A stretch of DNA of 11,416 nt from Kiritimatiellia bacterium (GTDB taxonomy: Bacteria; Verrucomicrobiota; Kiritimatiellia; RFP12; UBA1067): contig JAFVCR010000023.1 of assembly GCA_017479035.1 (NCBI GenBank), forward strand, positions 1 through 11,416. Reading direction: 5' to 3'. A program made the translations under genes and the position numbers. The notes below the pieces were generated by a model. It was not told the DNA's origin, made no database searches, and worked only from the letters and a program-made list of their open reading frames with translations. Below, in pieces: positions 1-5,349 of the stretch. Positions within the stretch are counted from its first letter, which is position 1, and the number at the start of each line of letters is the position of its first letter.

Positions 1-109
1 GCTGACCGGTGACTTTCAATGTCTTGCGGTAGACGCGGTCGATGTCGTCGTAGTTGTGGCCGTCGCATTCGAGAACTTTCCATCCGTACGCCTCGCAACG
101 CTTGCGAGT
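1..109 (-). pseudogene. tkt: Transketolase continuation beyond the in-frame TAA (partial)
   Basis: Reading on in the same frame past the TAA gives TRKRCEAYGWKVLECDGH followed by NYDDIDRVYRKTLKVTGQ. This matches the segment that follows the TPP motif in transketolases (…RFEAYGW-V--VDGHD…). There is no frameshift: a single base change in one codon (for example GAA to TAA) explains the break. The rest of the gene lies outside the window. Either the gene is a pseudogene in this strain, or the base is a sequencing or assembly error. Nothing seen here, such as a selenocysteine-type element, suggests recoding. Confidence 0.75.
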
Positions 110-730
110 TTAGTCAATCATGGCGAGGTCGGCGCGGCCTTCGATTGTGATGTTGTTGGAGTCGTAAATCAATACGAGCTTGTCCAGTTTGAGGAGGCCA
201 GCGTAGGAACATGCTTCATGCGAGATGCCTTCTTCCAAATCGCCATCGCCGCAAAAACACCAGGTGCGGTTGTCCACTACGGCATCTTCGCCGTCCACGT
301 TGTCGCGTGCGGCAGCCATGCGTTCAGCAACGGCAAGCCCCACAGCCATAGCGATGCCTTGCCCAAGGGGACCTGTAGTGACTTCCACGCCAGGCATCAC
401 GCCGCGTTCGGGATGGCCGGCGCAGCGGGAACCGTATTGGCGGAAGTTTTTGAGTTCGTCAAGCGTGAGATTGGCAACACCTGCAAGGTGGAAGAGTGCA
501 TAGACCAGCGCGGAAGCGTGGCCGCCGGAGAATACGAGGCGGTCGCGGTTGGCCCATTTTACGTCCTTGGGGTCGATGTCGATATATTTGAGCCAAAGGG
601 ATGTAGCGAGGTCGGCCATGCCCATAGGAGCGCCGGGATGCCCGCTTTTCGCTTTCTCGATCATGTCGGCCGCCAGGCAACGTATCGTGTTCGCCGCCAG
701 TTTCAACTCTTCGTTGGAAATCTTTGCCAT
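110..730 (-). CDS. tkt: Transketolase, N-terminal part up to an in-frame stop
   Basis: Transketolase moves two-carbon ketol units between sugar phosphates in the non-oxidative pentose phosphate pathway, using thiamine diphosphate (TPP) and Mg2+ in the cytoplasm. The 206 readable residues hold the start of the TPP-binding domain: KSGHPGAPMG (28-37), SGGHAS (68-73), GPLGQG (120-125), and the TPP motif that begins GDGDLEEG (161-168) and ends DSNN (190-193). The start at 730 (MAKISNEELK) is chosen because AAGGA lies about 9 nt upstream and the family begins here; an upstream ATG at 784 would only add a non-conserved tail. Family members are usually about 650-670 residues, so only the first third is present. 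The frame stops at TAA (112-110), but the downstream codons still encode transketolase (see 1-109), so the stop looks like a nonsense mutation or sequence error. The gene diverges from the radical SAM gene. Confidence 0.9.
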   Translation of the reverse strand: MAKISNEELKLAANTIRCLAADMIEKAKSGHPGAPMGMADLATSLWLKYIDIDPKDVKWANRDRLVFSGGHASALVYALFHLAGVANLTLDELKNFRQYGSRCAGHPERGVMPGVEVTTGPLGQGIAMAVGLAVAERMAAARDNVDGEDAVVDNRTWCFCGDGDLEEGISHEACSYAGLLKLDKLVLIYDSNNITIEGRADLAMID

Positions 731-764
731 GTCTCTGAATCCTTGCTTGTGTGACGTATTATAT

Positions 765-794
765 ATTTTACCATATTTCGGCACGATACGCCAA
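765..794 (-). promoter_or_regulatory. Candidate sigma70-type promoter for transketolase
   Basis: On the minus strand TTGGCG (794-789) and TAAAAT (770-765) are separated by 18 nt, giving 4/6 and 5/6 matches to the -35 and -10 consensus. A second possible -10, TATAAT at 763-758, overlaps the expected start region but has no good -35. Transcription would begin about 25-30 nt upstream of the ATG at 730. Confidence 0.45.
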
Positions 795-823
795 TGTTAT
801 TTTTACGGCGGTGCAATAATCTT

Positions 824-852
824 TTGCAGAGAAGGGGATTTTGTGGTATAAT
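824..852 (+). promoter_or_regulatory. Candidate sigma70-type promoter for the radical SAM gene
   Basis: A perfect TATAAT (847-852) sits 17 nt downstream of TTGCAG (824-829), whose -35 match is weak (the TTG). The predicted start near 859 leaves a leader of only about 13 nt before the ATG at 872. This supports the 872 start over the ATG at 794, which lies upstream of the promoter. Confidence 0.55.
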
Positions 853-871
853 CCAAGGCGAAATTCCATGT

Positions 872-1702
872 ATGTTCGAGTTTCCGAAAATACTTGCGTG
901 GGAGCTCACGCGCCGCTGTCCGTTGAGGTGCAGGCACTGCCGCATGGAGCAAAATGCGGCAGGTGGCGAGTTGACCACGGAAGAGGCGTTGCGGGCGGCG
1001 CGGTCGTTCGGCGGCGTTAAACTGGCGATTCTTACCGGCGGCGAGCCGATGATGCGCAACGATTTATGCGCGTTGGCGCGGGAGGCGAGCGCGGCTGGCG
1101 CAAGATGCGTTCTTGCAACATGCGGAATGTTGGCGGACGAACGCAAAATGCGCGAATTGATGGCATCCGGCGTAAACGCCTGTTCGTTTTCCATCGATGC
1201 GCCTGACGAAACCGCTCACGACAGGTATCGCGGTGTGACTGGCGCATTCAATTGCACGTTGCAGGCAATGGCTCTTTGCCGGCGCATAGGCATGCCATTC
1301 CAGGTGAATACCGTTGCGGCAAAATCTACTATCGCACGGCTGGACGATATGGTGGCACTGGCAAAACGCGAAGGTGCGATGCGCCTAGATGTGTTTTTCC
1401 TTGTTCCTACAGGGCATGCCGCCGCAATGGAAGGGGAGGTGCCGAGTATCGCAGAAATGGATGAAACTCGAAAAATAATGGCTAAATACGGAGATTTTGT
1501 TCATTTTACCTGCCATCCGGCGGGATGTATCGGTGGACGGGGTTTTGCATTCCTGTCGGCGGAGGGGGACTTGCGCATGTGCGGCTTCACTCCCGGAACA
1601 TTCGGCAATATCCGCCGCTTTGACTGTTCTCTGCCGGCAACCGTCTCCGCCGCGCAGCCCCCCTTGAGCGCAAGTTGCCGAAGCCCGTCTCACAGTGCGT
1701 GA
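872..1702 (+). CDS. Radical SAM protein with a truncated SPASM-like C-terminus
   Basis: Radical SAM enzymes use a [4Fe-4S] cluster to cleave S-adenosylmethionine and start radical chemistry. The cluster motif CPLRCRHC (Cys16, Cys20, Cys23) follows the usual first beta strand, and TGGEP (55-59) is the SAM-amino-group motif. The partial barrel continues to about residue 185. Residues 214-248 (CHPAGC, then AEGDLRMCGFTPGTFGNIR) resemble the first half of the SPASM/twitch auxiliary-cluster domain found in peptide-modifying and heme-type (NirJ/AhbD-like) enzymes: Cys214, Cys219 and Cys237 are candidate ligands. The second Cys-rich half is missing. After residue 249 the protein becomes Ser/Ala/Pro-rich, and it stops inside a palindrome block. 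The protein is 276 residues; SPASM enzymes are usually 330 or more. The start at 872 follows the promoter; the Shine-Dalgarno is weak (AAGG at 855-858). The substrate is unknown and no precursor peptide gene is visible nearby. A degraded gene is possible. Confidence 0.75.
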   Translation: MFEFPKILAWELTRRCPLRCRHCRMEQNAAGGELTTEEALRAARSFGGVKLAILTGGEPMMRNDLCALAREASAAGARCVLATCGMLADERKMRELMASGVNACSFSIDAPDETAHDRYRGVTGAFNCTLQAMALCRRIGMPFQVNTVAAKSTIARLDDMVALAKREGAMRLDVFFLVPTGHAAAMEGEVPSIAEMDETRKIMAKYGDFVHFTCHPAGCIGGRGFAFLSAEGDLRMCGFTPGTFGNIRRFDCSLPATVSAAQPPLSASCRSPSHSA

Positions 1703-1775
1703 GAGCCTTGAGCGGGAGTCTCGCCCGGGGCTTCCACGAGTCCCGCTCCCCGGTCTCGCATTCCGGAGACTGGGG
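1680..1775. repeat. Cluster of GC-rich palindromes, REP-like
   Basis: Several imperfect hairpins lie side by side: TCTCAC/GTGAGA (1688-1693 with 1699-1704); AGCGGGA+CTCG with CGAG+TCCCGCT (1711-1723 with 1737-1747, 2-nt bulge); and CCCCGGTCTC with GAGACTGGGG (1748-1757 with 1766-1775, one G-T pair). GAAGCCC (1680-1686) and GGGCTTC (1728-1734) could form an alternative outer stem. At 55 nt between those outer arms, and with no CCA end, this is not a tRNA. The density resembles the extragenic palindromes that are dispersed in many bacterial genomes, but copy number cannot be judged from one window. Confidence 0.5.
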
Positions 1776-1890
1776 ATGCACTAAACAGAGACCGGCCTCT
1801 CTATCTTTAGCGACAGGGCTGACGTGGCGAGAAGAGTGTGCAGGCTTATTGCGTAGACTTGCCGGGCGTTATTTAGCATCCAAGGTGTGA

Positions 1891-1933
1891 AAACAGCGAA
1901 AAAGAGAGGTTTTGTCTCTCTTTTTCGCTGTTT
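1891..1933. terminator. Perfect 18-bp hairpin, probably a bidirectional terminator
   Basis: AAACAGCGAAAAAGAGAG (1891-1908) is exactly complementary to 1916-1933, with a 7-nt loop. The stem is followed by TTTT on the minus strand and TTT on the plus strand. It lies between the converging radical SAM gene and the 165-residue membrane protein gene, about 43 nt past the latter's stop, where a shared terminator is expected. The stem is unusually long and perfect. Confidence 0.7.
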
Positions 1934-1975
1934 CGCTGCACGGTTTCCACGGAGGTGCAAGGGAAATGCGGCCGC

Positions 1976-2473
1976 TCAACCGGCGTAAGTGGACATGGCA
2001 TGGCGGACGAGCCACCCCCAAAGTCCGCCGCCGATTGCGCCGAACGCTCCCGACTGCGAGATGGCATTGCCGGCATTCCTTGCGTGATTCAATGCAGTGG
2101 CGTAATTGCCTCGCGAAGCGGCCGATACGGCCTTGTCCCGTTCCTCCCCAGCCTTTGCGCGATACGCCATAAGCGCAAGGGCGAAAAACACCGCAAGCGC
2201 GAAGATTGCAATCATGATTACGCGAATCAGCAGCACAATCGGCAGCCATGCCAAGCCCCAGTCGCGTTTTGCAACAAGAACGCACATCCAGATGTCGGCG
2301 ACGATCATGACAAGCGTCACGAGCATTGCAATCTGGATCAGCGACTGTTTTCCCATTCCCAGCGATGCCTGCACATCGCCGCTGCTTGCAAGAAAGAACA
2401 ACCCGACGGCCAGCGGAATGAACAAGCCGTTCAGGATTATGTCGAATTTATTGAGAAACCAATTCTTTCTCAT
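1976..2473 (-). CDS. Hypothetical three-helix inner-membrane protein
   Basis: I do not recognise this 165-residue protein. Three hydrophobic segments are visible, at about residues 11-31, 45-67 and 77-103, followed by a soluble tail. The tail contains a helix with a TPR-like pattern (RGNYATALNHARNAG, 121-135) and ends with a small Gly/Ala-rich hydrophobic stretch (AFGAIGGGLWGWLV, 143-156). The N-terminus MRKNWF… has no cleavable signal. The start at 2473 is supported by AAGGAAAAG about 6-8 nt upstream. It is the last gene of the minus-strand series, 16 nt after the stop of the 59-residue membrane protein gene, so the two are surely cotranscribed; the perfect hairpin at 1891-1933 closes the unit. 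A role alongside the kinase and sigma factor upstream is inferred from position only. Confidence 0.75.
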   Translation of the reverse strand: MRKNWFLNKFDIILNGLFIPLAVGLFFLASSGDVQASLGMGKQSLIQIAMLVTLVMIVADIWMCVLVAKRDWGLAWLPIVLLIRVIMIAIFALAVFFALALMAYRAKAGEERDKAVSAASRGNYATALNHARNAGNAISQSGAFGAIGGGLWGWLVRHAMSTYAG

Positions 2474-2489
2474 GTTGTCTTTTCCTTCC

Positions 2490-2669
2490 TCAGCCGAATA
2501 CTATCTTGAGTACGGACTTGGCTATCTTGCTCAGCCCGGCTACAAGCATCCAGACCCCTATCCATGTGAACACCGTGGGCGGATAGTCCGCTGCCATGAC
2601 TCCAATCGCCGAGATGAACGCGGCAATACCCTCTATTATCGCCGGTACGGCGAGAGCTATCTTTTTCAT
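2490..2669 (-). CDS. Small two-helix membrane protein, 59 residues
   Basis: This is a short open frame, MKKIALAVPAIIEG… to …KIAKSVLKIVFG. It has two hydrophobic helices at about residues 4-26 and 32-47, with a short ADYPP turn between them, and a Lys-containing amphipathic tail. The Shine-Dalgarno is clear (AAAGGAAA, about 7 nt before the ATG), and the spacing is operon-like: 53 nt after the stop of the exported helical protein and 16 nt before the next ATG. The motif AAAGGAAA also precedes both neighbouring genes, which supports real translation. The family is unknown. A two-helix hairpin of this size could be a small regulator or subunit of a membrane complex, or holin- or phage-shock-like, but nothing decides between these. 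Confidence 0.65.
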   Translation of the reverse strand: MKKIALAVPAIIEGIAAFISAIGVMAADYPPTVFTWIGVWMLVAGLSKIAKSVLKIVFG

Positions 2670-2722
2670 TTATTTGTTTCCTTTACGTATTGCAGCAGGT
2701 GCATCCCGCCGCGAAATCTTTG

Positions 2723-3142
2723 TCAGAACCGGGGCAGACCGTACATTCTGGGAATGTCGCGCAGTTGTCTGCGGATTTCCGGCAGGACGGTTCTCCTGCG
2801 GTCGGCGGGGAGAGACATGAGCTGTTCCTTGAACATGGCGTGCAAGGTGCGTTTTAGTTCGGCTATCTCCGCAGTGTTCTCACCGGCGGCGAGCAGCGAG
2901 ATGCCGAGATCGTCGAGTTCCGAGCGCAGAAAATCGTCGATGAAGCGTTCGTTCGCCTTTTGGGGCGCTTCGCCGGTCTTTGCCGGCAATGCTTGCGGTT
3001 TCTGCTGCGATTCGAGCTGCTGTTTTTTGCGCTGAAGTCCGGCTATCTGGGCGTCGAGGCGCTCGATTTCGGTTTCTGCGCGTCCGCACAACGGCGACAC
3101 CGCCGCCGCAACCGCGAGAGCGACAAGAGACAATCGTTTCAT
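2723..3142 (-). CDS. Small exported helical (coiled-coil) protein
   Basis: This 139-residue protein has a typical signal peptide: MKR, a hydrophobic core LSLVALAVAAAVSPL, and a likely cut after GRA (residue 22). The mature part starts with a heptad-like coiled coil (about 23-48, ETEIERLDAQIAGLQRKKQQ), then a Pro/Ala/Gln linker (49-64), then a mostly helical, charged segment (65-135) with the pattern LPADRRRTVLPEIRRQL. It is likely periplasmic. The overall shape recalls small periplasmic chaperone or stress proteins of the Spy/CpxP kind, but I see no diagnostic LTxxQ motif, so I leave it unnamed. The start at 3142 is chosen over the ATG at 3193 because AAGGAAA lies 6 nt upstream and a proper signal peptide follows. 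The ribosome-binding site lies inside a perfect inverted repeat (3146-3187), which suggests translational control. Confidence 0.75.
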   Translation of the reverse strand: MKRLSLVALAVAAAVSPLCGRAETEIERLDAQIAGLQRKKQQLESQQKPQALPAKTGEAPQKANERFIDDFLRSELDDLGISLLAAGENTAEIAELKRTLHAMFKEQLMSLPADRRRTVLPEIRRQLRDIPRMYGLPRF

Positions 3143-3145
3143 CTG

Positions 3146-3187
3146 CTTTCCTTTTGCGCCACAGGTCGTTACACTGCAAAAGGAAAG
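3146..3187 (-). promoter_or_regulatory. 12-bp inverted repeat that covers the Shine-Dalgarno
   Basis: In the minus-strand RNA, CTTTCCTTTTGC (3187-3176) pairs perfectly with GCAAAAGGAAAG (3157-3146) across an 18-nt loop. The 3' arm is the ribosome-binding site (AAGGAAAG) of the exported-protein gene, which starts at 3142. If it forms, the hairpin would block initiation. It could act as a thermosensor-like or RNA/protein-controlled switch, or the repeat could be a DNA operator. Confidence 0.6.
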
Positions 3188-3190
3188 GCG

Positions 3191-3299
3191 CACTCTCCCA
3201 GCAGAGTGAAGAGGTTTTAGTCAAACACAAGACCATGCAACGGCGATTCCGCTCCAAGGAAAGAAGCCTCTTCCACATACCACTACGTTTCCAGAGGCT
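3191..3299 (-). other. Structured leader upstream of the exported-protein gene
   Basis: Besides the hairpin over the ribosome-binding site, this stretch contains CACTCT/AGAGTG (3191-3196 with 3203-3208, 6-nt loop) and AGCCTCT/AGAGGCT (3265-3271 with 3293-3299, 21-nt spacer). The plus-strand word AAGGAAAG also occurs at 3256-3263, so the RNA carries a second CTTTCCTT able to pair with the Shine-Dalgarno. No known riboswitch class is recognisable. I see no strong promoter here, so whether the RNA starts here or reads through from the kinase gene is open. Confidence 0.35.
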
Positions 3300-3320
3300 G
3301 AAATCTTATGCGCGATAGCC

Positions 3321-3343
3321 TAAAAAAGCAAAATCATTTTGCT
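3321..3343 (-). terminator. Hairpin plus T-run at the end of the kinase gene
   Basis: On the minus strand a 7-bp stem (AGCAAAA with TTTTGCT, 3343-3337 with 3333-3327) is followed by a T-run (3327-3322). The 3-nt loop is the TGA stop codon of the kinase itself. The form is that of an intrinsic terminator, but the stem is AT-rich and probably leaky, so partial read-through into the downstream small genes is plausible. Confidence 0.5.
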
Positions 3344-4659
3344 CTTTCGTCTTTTACCAGTTCCTGCGGATAAGAGTCTGTATCCGTGAATTGCAATTTT
3401 GCGCCTTTTTCGAGATAAAACAGCGGGAAATTCTCGCTTGCATCCCGTGCGTCATCATCTATCGTGCCGGAAGTGACAAGTTTGACGTTCTTGCCGATAT
3501 GGGCTTCGCATCCTTGCAGTTTTTCCAGCCACAGCACGCCTTCGCCACTGATGAAAACCTTGTGGCGGCGGTAGTGCGGCGCATCGGAAGACGGATTTTC
3601 GCCATGTAGCCAATACTTCGAGGTATAATGGACGATTCCCGGATCGCGGTAATGTGCGTTTTCGGGCAATTCTATGGTGTACCGGCTAGTCCAAGTCCCT
3701 GCCACCGGGTCTATCCGCACGGCGTATTCCGGCAACGCCTCCCACTTTACGCGAGACGGCAAAACTGCAAAAAGCACGGCGAAACAAATCAAAAATGCAA
3801 GAATCGCCCATCGCGCCGTTTCCCAGAGATGCACAAGCCGGAGCATCCCCGCACACCGTTTCGCCGATTTCAGACGCATCGCAGCCTTGGACGCAACGAG
3901 CCGCAGAATCATATATTTAAGCAAAAGCTGCTTTTTGCCGGGATAAATTTCATTTATAAGCACGCCTGCGGCATGAAGATCCGCCGAAGAATCTATCTCG
4001 CCGCCGGTCAACTGCTCCGGCGCGGCGTATCCTGGCGTCCCAAGCGCCATGCCGCCGGCTGCAATCGTAGGATTGTGTTCCCCGCGCTCCCGGACGATAT
4101 GCGCAAGAGGGGAATTCCCGATGCCGGCAATGCCCAAATCCGTCAAAACGGCATCTCCTTTGGCATTTAATAGAAGATTTGCGCCTTTTACATCCCTGTG
4201 GACTACACCGGCATCGTGCAGACACGCCAACGCCGCGAAAAGTCCTTCCGCAATGCGGTAGAACTCCTTTTTTGAGAGTTTCTCCGGCAGCGGCCGCAGC
4301 AAATCCATTACATAATATGGATTTCCGCGCACGAAACCTGTTTTGTGGACGCGGACGATATTCGGATGGTTGAATTGCGCAAGTATCCGCGCCTCGTCGC
4401 AGAAACGTTTCTGCAGCATCTCGTTGGTGTCGTCCGCCAGGATTTTCAGAGCAAAGTCGCTCTTGAGCGTTTTGTCGGCAACGCGCCAGACTTCGCAGGT
4501 CGCACCTTTGCCGAGAAACGAGACCGGGACAAGCCCGTCGAAAGACTCCCCGGGCTCAAGACTGCGTCCGGTTGCGCAAAGCGTGGATTCCAGGGCTCTT
4601 GTCGTGCGCAATGCGCCGTCCATGTCGAAACATTCGTCTTTGGGAGCGGACTTATTCAT
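3334..4659 (-). CDS. Membrane-anchored Hanks-type Ser/Thr protein kinase
   Basis: A 441-residue receptor-like kinase. The cytoplasmic catalytic domain (about 44-275) has the Gly-rich loop LGKGATCEV (49-57), the ATP lysine in FALKIL (Lys72), Glu89 in the C-helix, the catalytic loop HRDVKGAN (154-161), the Mg-binding DLG (174-176, in place of DFG) and GTPGYAAPE (207-215). All catalytic residues are present, so it should be active. The lobe after the APE motif is short: the region of helix G is largely missing between YPGK (239-242) and the final Arg-containing helix (about 250-275). One membrane span follows (about 284-301), then an outside domain of roughly 140 residues rich in beta strands and aromatic residues, unlike PASTA. 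The start codon overlaps the end of the sigma gene by 8 nt (ATGAATAA), so translation is coupled. Its likely target or partner is that sigma factor, inferred from the arrangement. Confidence 0.9.
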   Translation of the reverse strand: MNKSAPKDECFDMDGALRTTRALESTLCATGRSLEPGESFDGLVPVSFLGKGATCEVWRVADKTLKSDFALKILADDTNEMLQKRFCDEARILAQFNHPNIVRVHKTGFVRGNPYYVMDLLRPLPEKLSKKEFYRIAEGLFAALACLHDAGVVHRDVKGANLLLNAKGDAVLTDLGIAGIGNSPLAHIVRERGEHNPTIAAGGMALGTPGYAAPEQLTGGEIDSSADLHAAGVLINEIYPGKKQLLLKYMILRLVASKAAMRLKSAKRCAGMLRLVHLWETARWAILAFLICFAVLFAVLPSRVKWEALPEYAVRIDPVAGTWTSRYTIELPENAHYRDPGIVHYTSKYWLHGENPSSDAPHYRRHKVFISGEGVLWLEKLQGCEAHIGKNVKLVTSGTIDDDARDASENFPLFYLEKGAKLQFTDTDSYPQELVKDERAK

Positions 4660-5206
4660 ATTCGATGCGAAGACGCTCCATTTCGGCTTTTATTTTCGCC
4701 TTGAGCCGGTTTTTTATCTGATAAACGGCATTCACGTCCATGCCGAGGTCTTCGGCCACCTTTCTCGCGTCCTCTCCCTCTTGCGCGTAGCGGCGGAATG
4801 CGATTTTCACAATGCCGGATATGGAGTCATCGGCCATGACGCGCCGCAGAGCCGCAAGGAACGTCTCGTTTTGGAACTCCTGCGGGGAAGGTTCCAGCGG
4901 TTCCTGGGCGAATTTTTCAAGCCGTGCCGCATACCGCGCATCCTTGCGGAGACGGTCGATTGCCTTGTTTTGCGCTATTTTGAACAAAAACGAATGGAAT
5001 GCGCCGCGTTTTTTGTAATTTGGCATTGCCCGCACAAGTTCCACGAGCGTGTCATGCACGATTTCCTCGGAATCTTCGCGCGAGAGCGGGAGTTTTGCGC
5101 AAAGCGTGCGTTCTATCCACGGCACATAATCGCCATAGAACCTCGCCCACCGGTTTTGATCGTTCCGGGCAAGTTTTTCAAGCAGCGTTTCGGTCGTCTT
5201 CAGCAT
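4652..5206 (-). CDS. RNA polymerase sigma factor, ECF-like (sigma70 family)
   Basis: This 184-residue alternative sigma factor would direct RNA polymerase to a special set of promoters. Region 2 lies at about 20-92 and includes REDSEEIVHDTLVEL (43-57, the core-binding 2.2 helix) and FHSFLFKIAQNKAIDRLR (70-87, regions 2.3-2.4). Region 4 is a helix-turn-helix at about 145-172 (ARKVAEDLGMDVNAVYQIKNR). There is no region 1.1 or region 3, so the size and plan are ECF-like. The acidic residues of region 2.2 are kept (Asp45, Glu47, Glu48), unlike sigma factors that need phosphate in place of them. The ATG at 5206 is chosen because homology begins close to it; an upstream in-frame GTG (5215) is an alternative, and neither has a strong Shine-Dalgarno. 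It overlaps the kinase gene by 8 nt. No anti-sigma factor gene is seen, so the kinase may be the regulator (inference). Confidence 0.88.
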   Translation of the reverse strand: MLKTTETLLEKLARNDQNRWARFYGDYVPWIERTLCAKLPLSREDSEEIVHDTLVELVRAMPNYKKRGAFHSFLFKIAQNKAIDRLRKDARYAARLEKFAQEPLEPSPQEFQNETFLAALRRVMADDSISGIVKIAFRRYAQEGEDARKVAEDLGMDVNAVYQIKNRLKAKIKAEMERLRIEYE

Positions 5207-5221
5207 GGCGGACACTAAAAT

Positions 5222-5243
5222 GCCGCGCCCACGAGGGCACGGC
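5222..5243 (-). repeat. GC-rich hairpin upstream of the sigma gene
   Basis: The minus-strand RNA would form a 9-bp stem, GCCGTGCCC with GGGCGCGGC, and a TCGT loop. One pair is G-U in this direction but a C-A mismatch in the other, so the structure favours the minus-strand transcript. No T-run follows. It may be a REP-like element, a weak terminator after fusA, or a 5' structure of the sigma mRNA. Confidence 0.45.
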
Positions 5244-5290
5244 GGGAGGTAAGATAAAGGGTTGAAACAAAGTTTTTTTGCAGATTCCAA

Positions 5291-5334
5291 GCTCTGCGGG
5301 GTGCCCGCGGGCGAGATGCCCGCGCCCCCACAGC
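5291..5334. repeat. GC-rich palindrome just after fusA
   Basis: The core is CGCGGGC (5306-5312) paired with GCCCGCG (5318-5324), with a 5-nt loop. It is flanked by a second, imperfect stem of GGGG/CCCC and GCT/AGC type that spans 5291-5334. It starts about 16 nt after the fusA stop. No T-run follows directly. It could help to end fusA transcription or protect the 3' end of the mRNA, and it resembles dispersed extragenic palindromes. Confidence 0.5.
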
Positions 5335-5349
5335 ACCTGCAAACTCCTT

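Noticed and set aside
110..112. Recoding of TAA as an amino acid in transketolase
   Set aside because: Other genes here (fusA, sigma factor) end with TAA in the normal way, so an altered genetic code is not supported.
1680..1734. tRNA-like cloverleaf
   Set aside because: The outer arms enclose only 55 nt, there is no anticodon or T-loop signature, and no CCA end.
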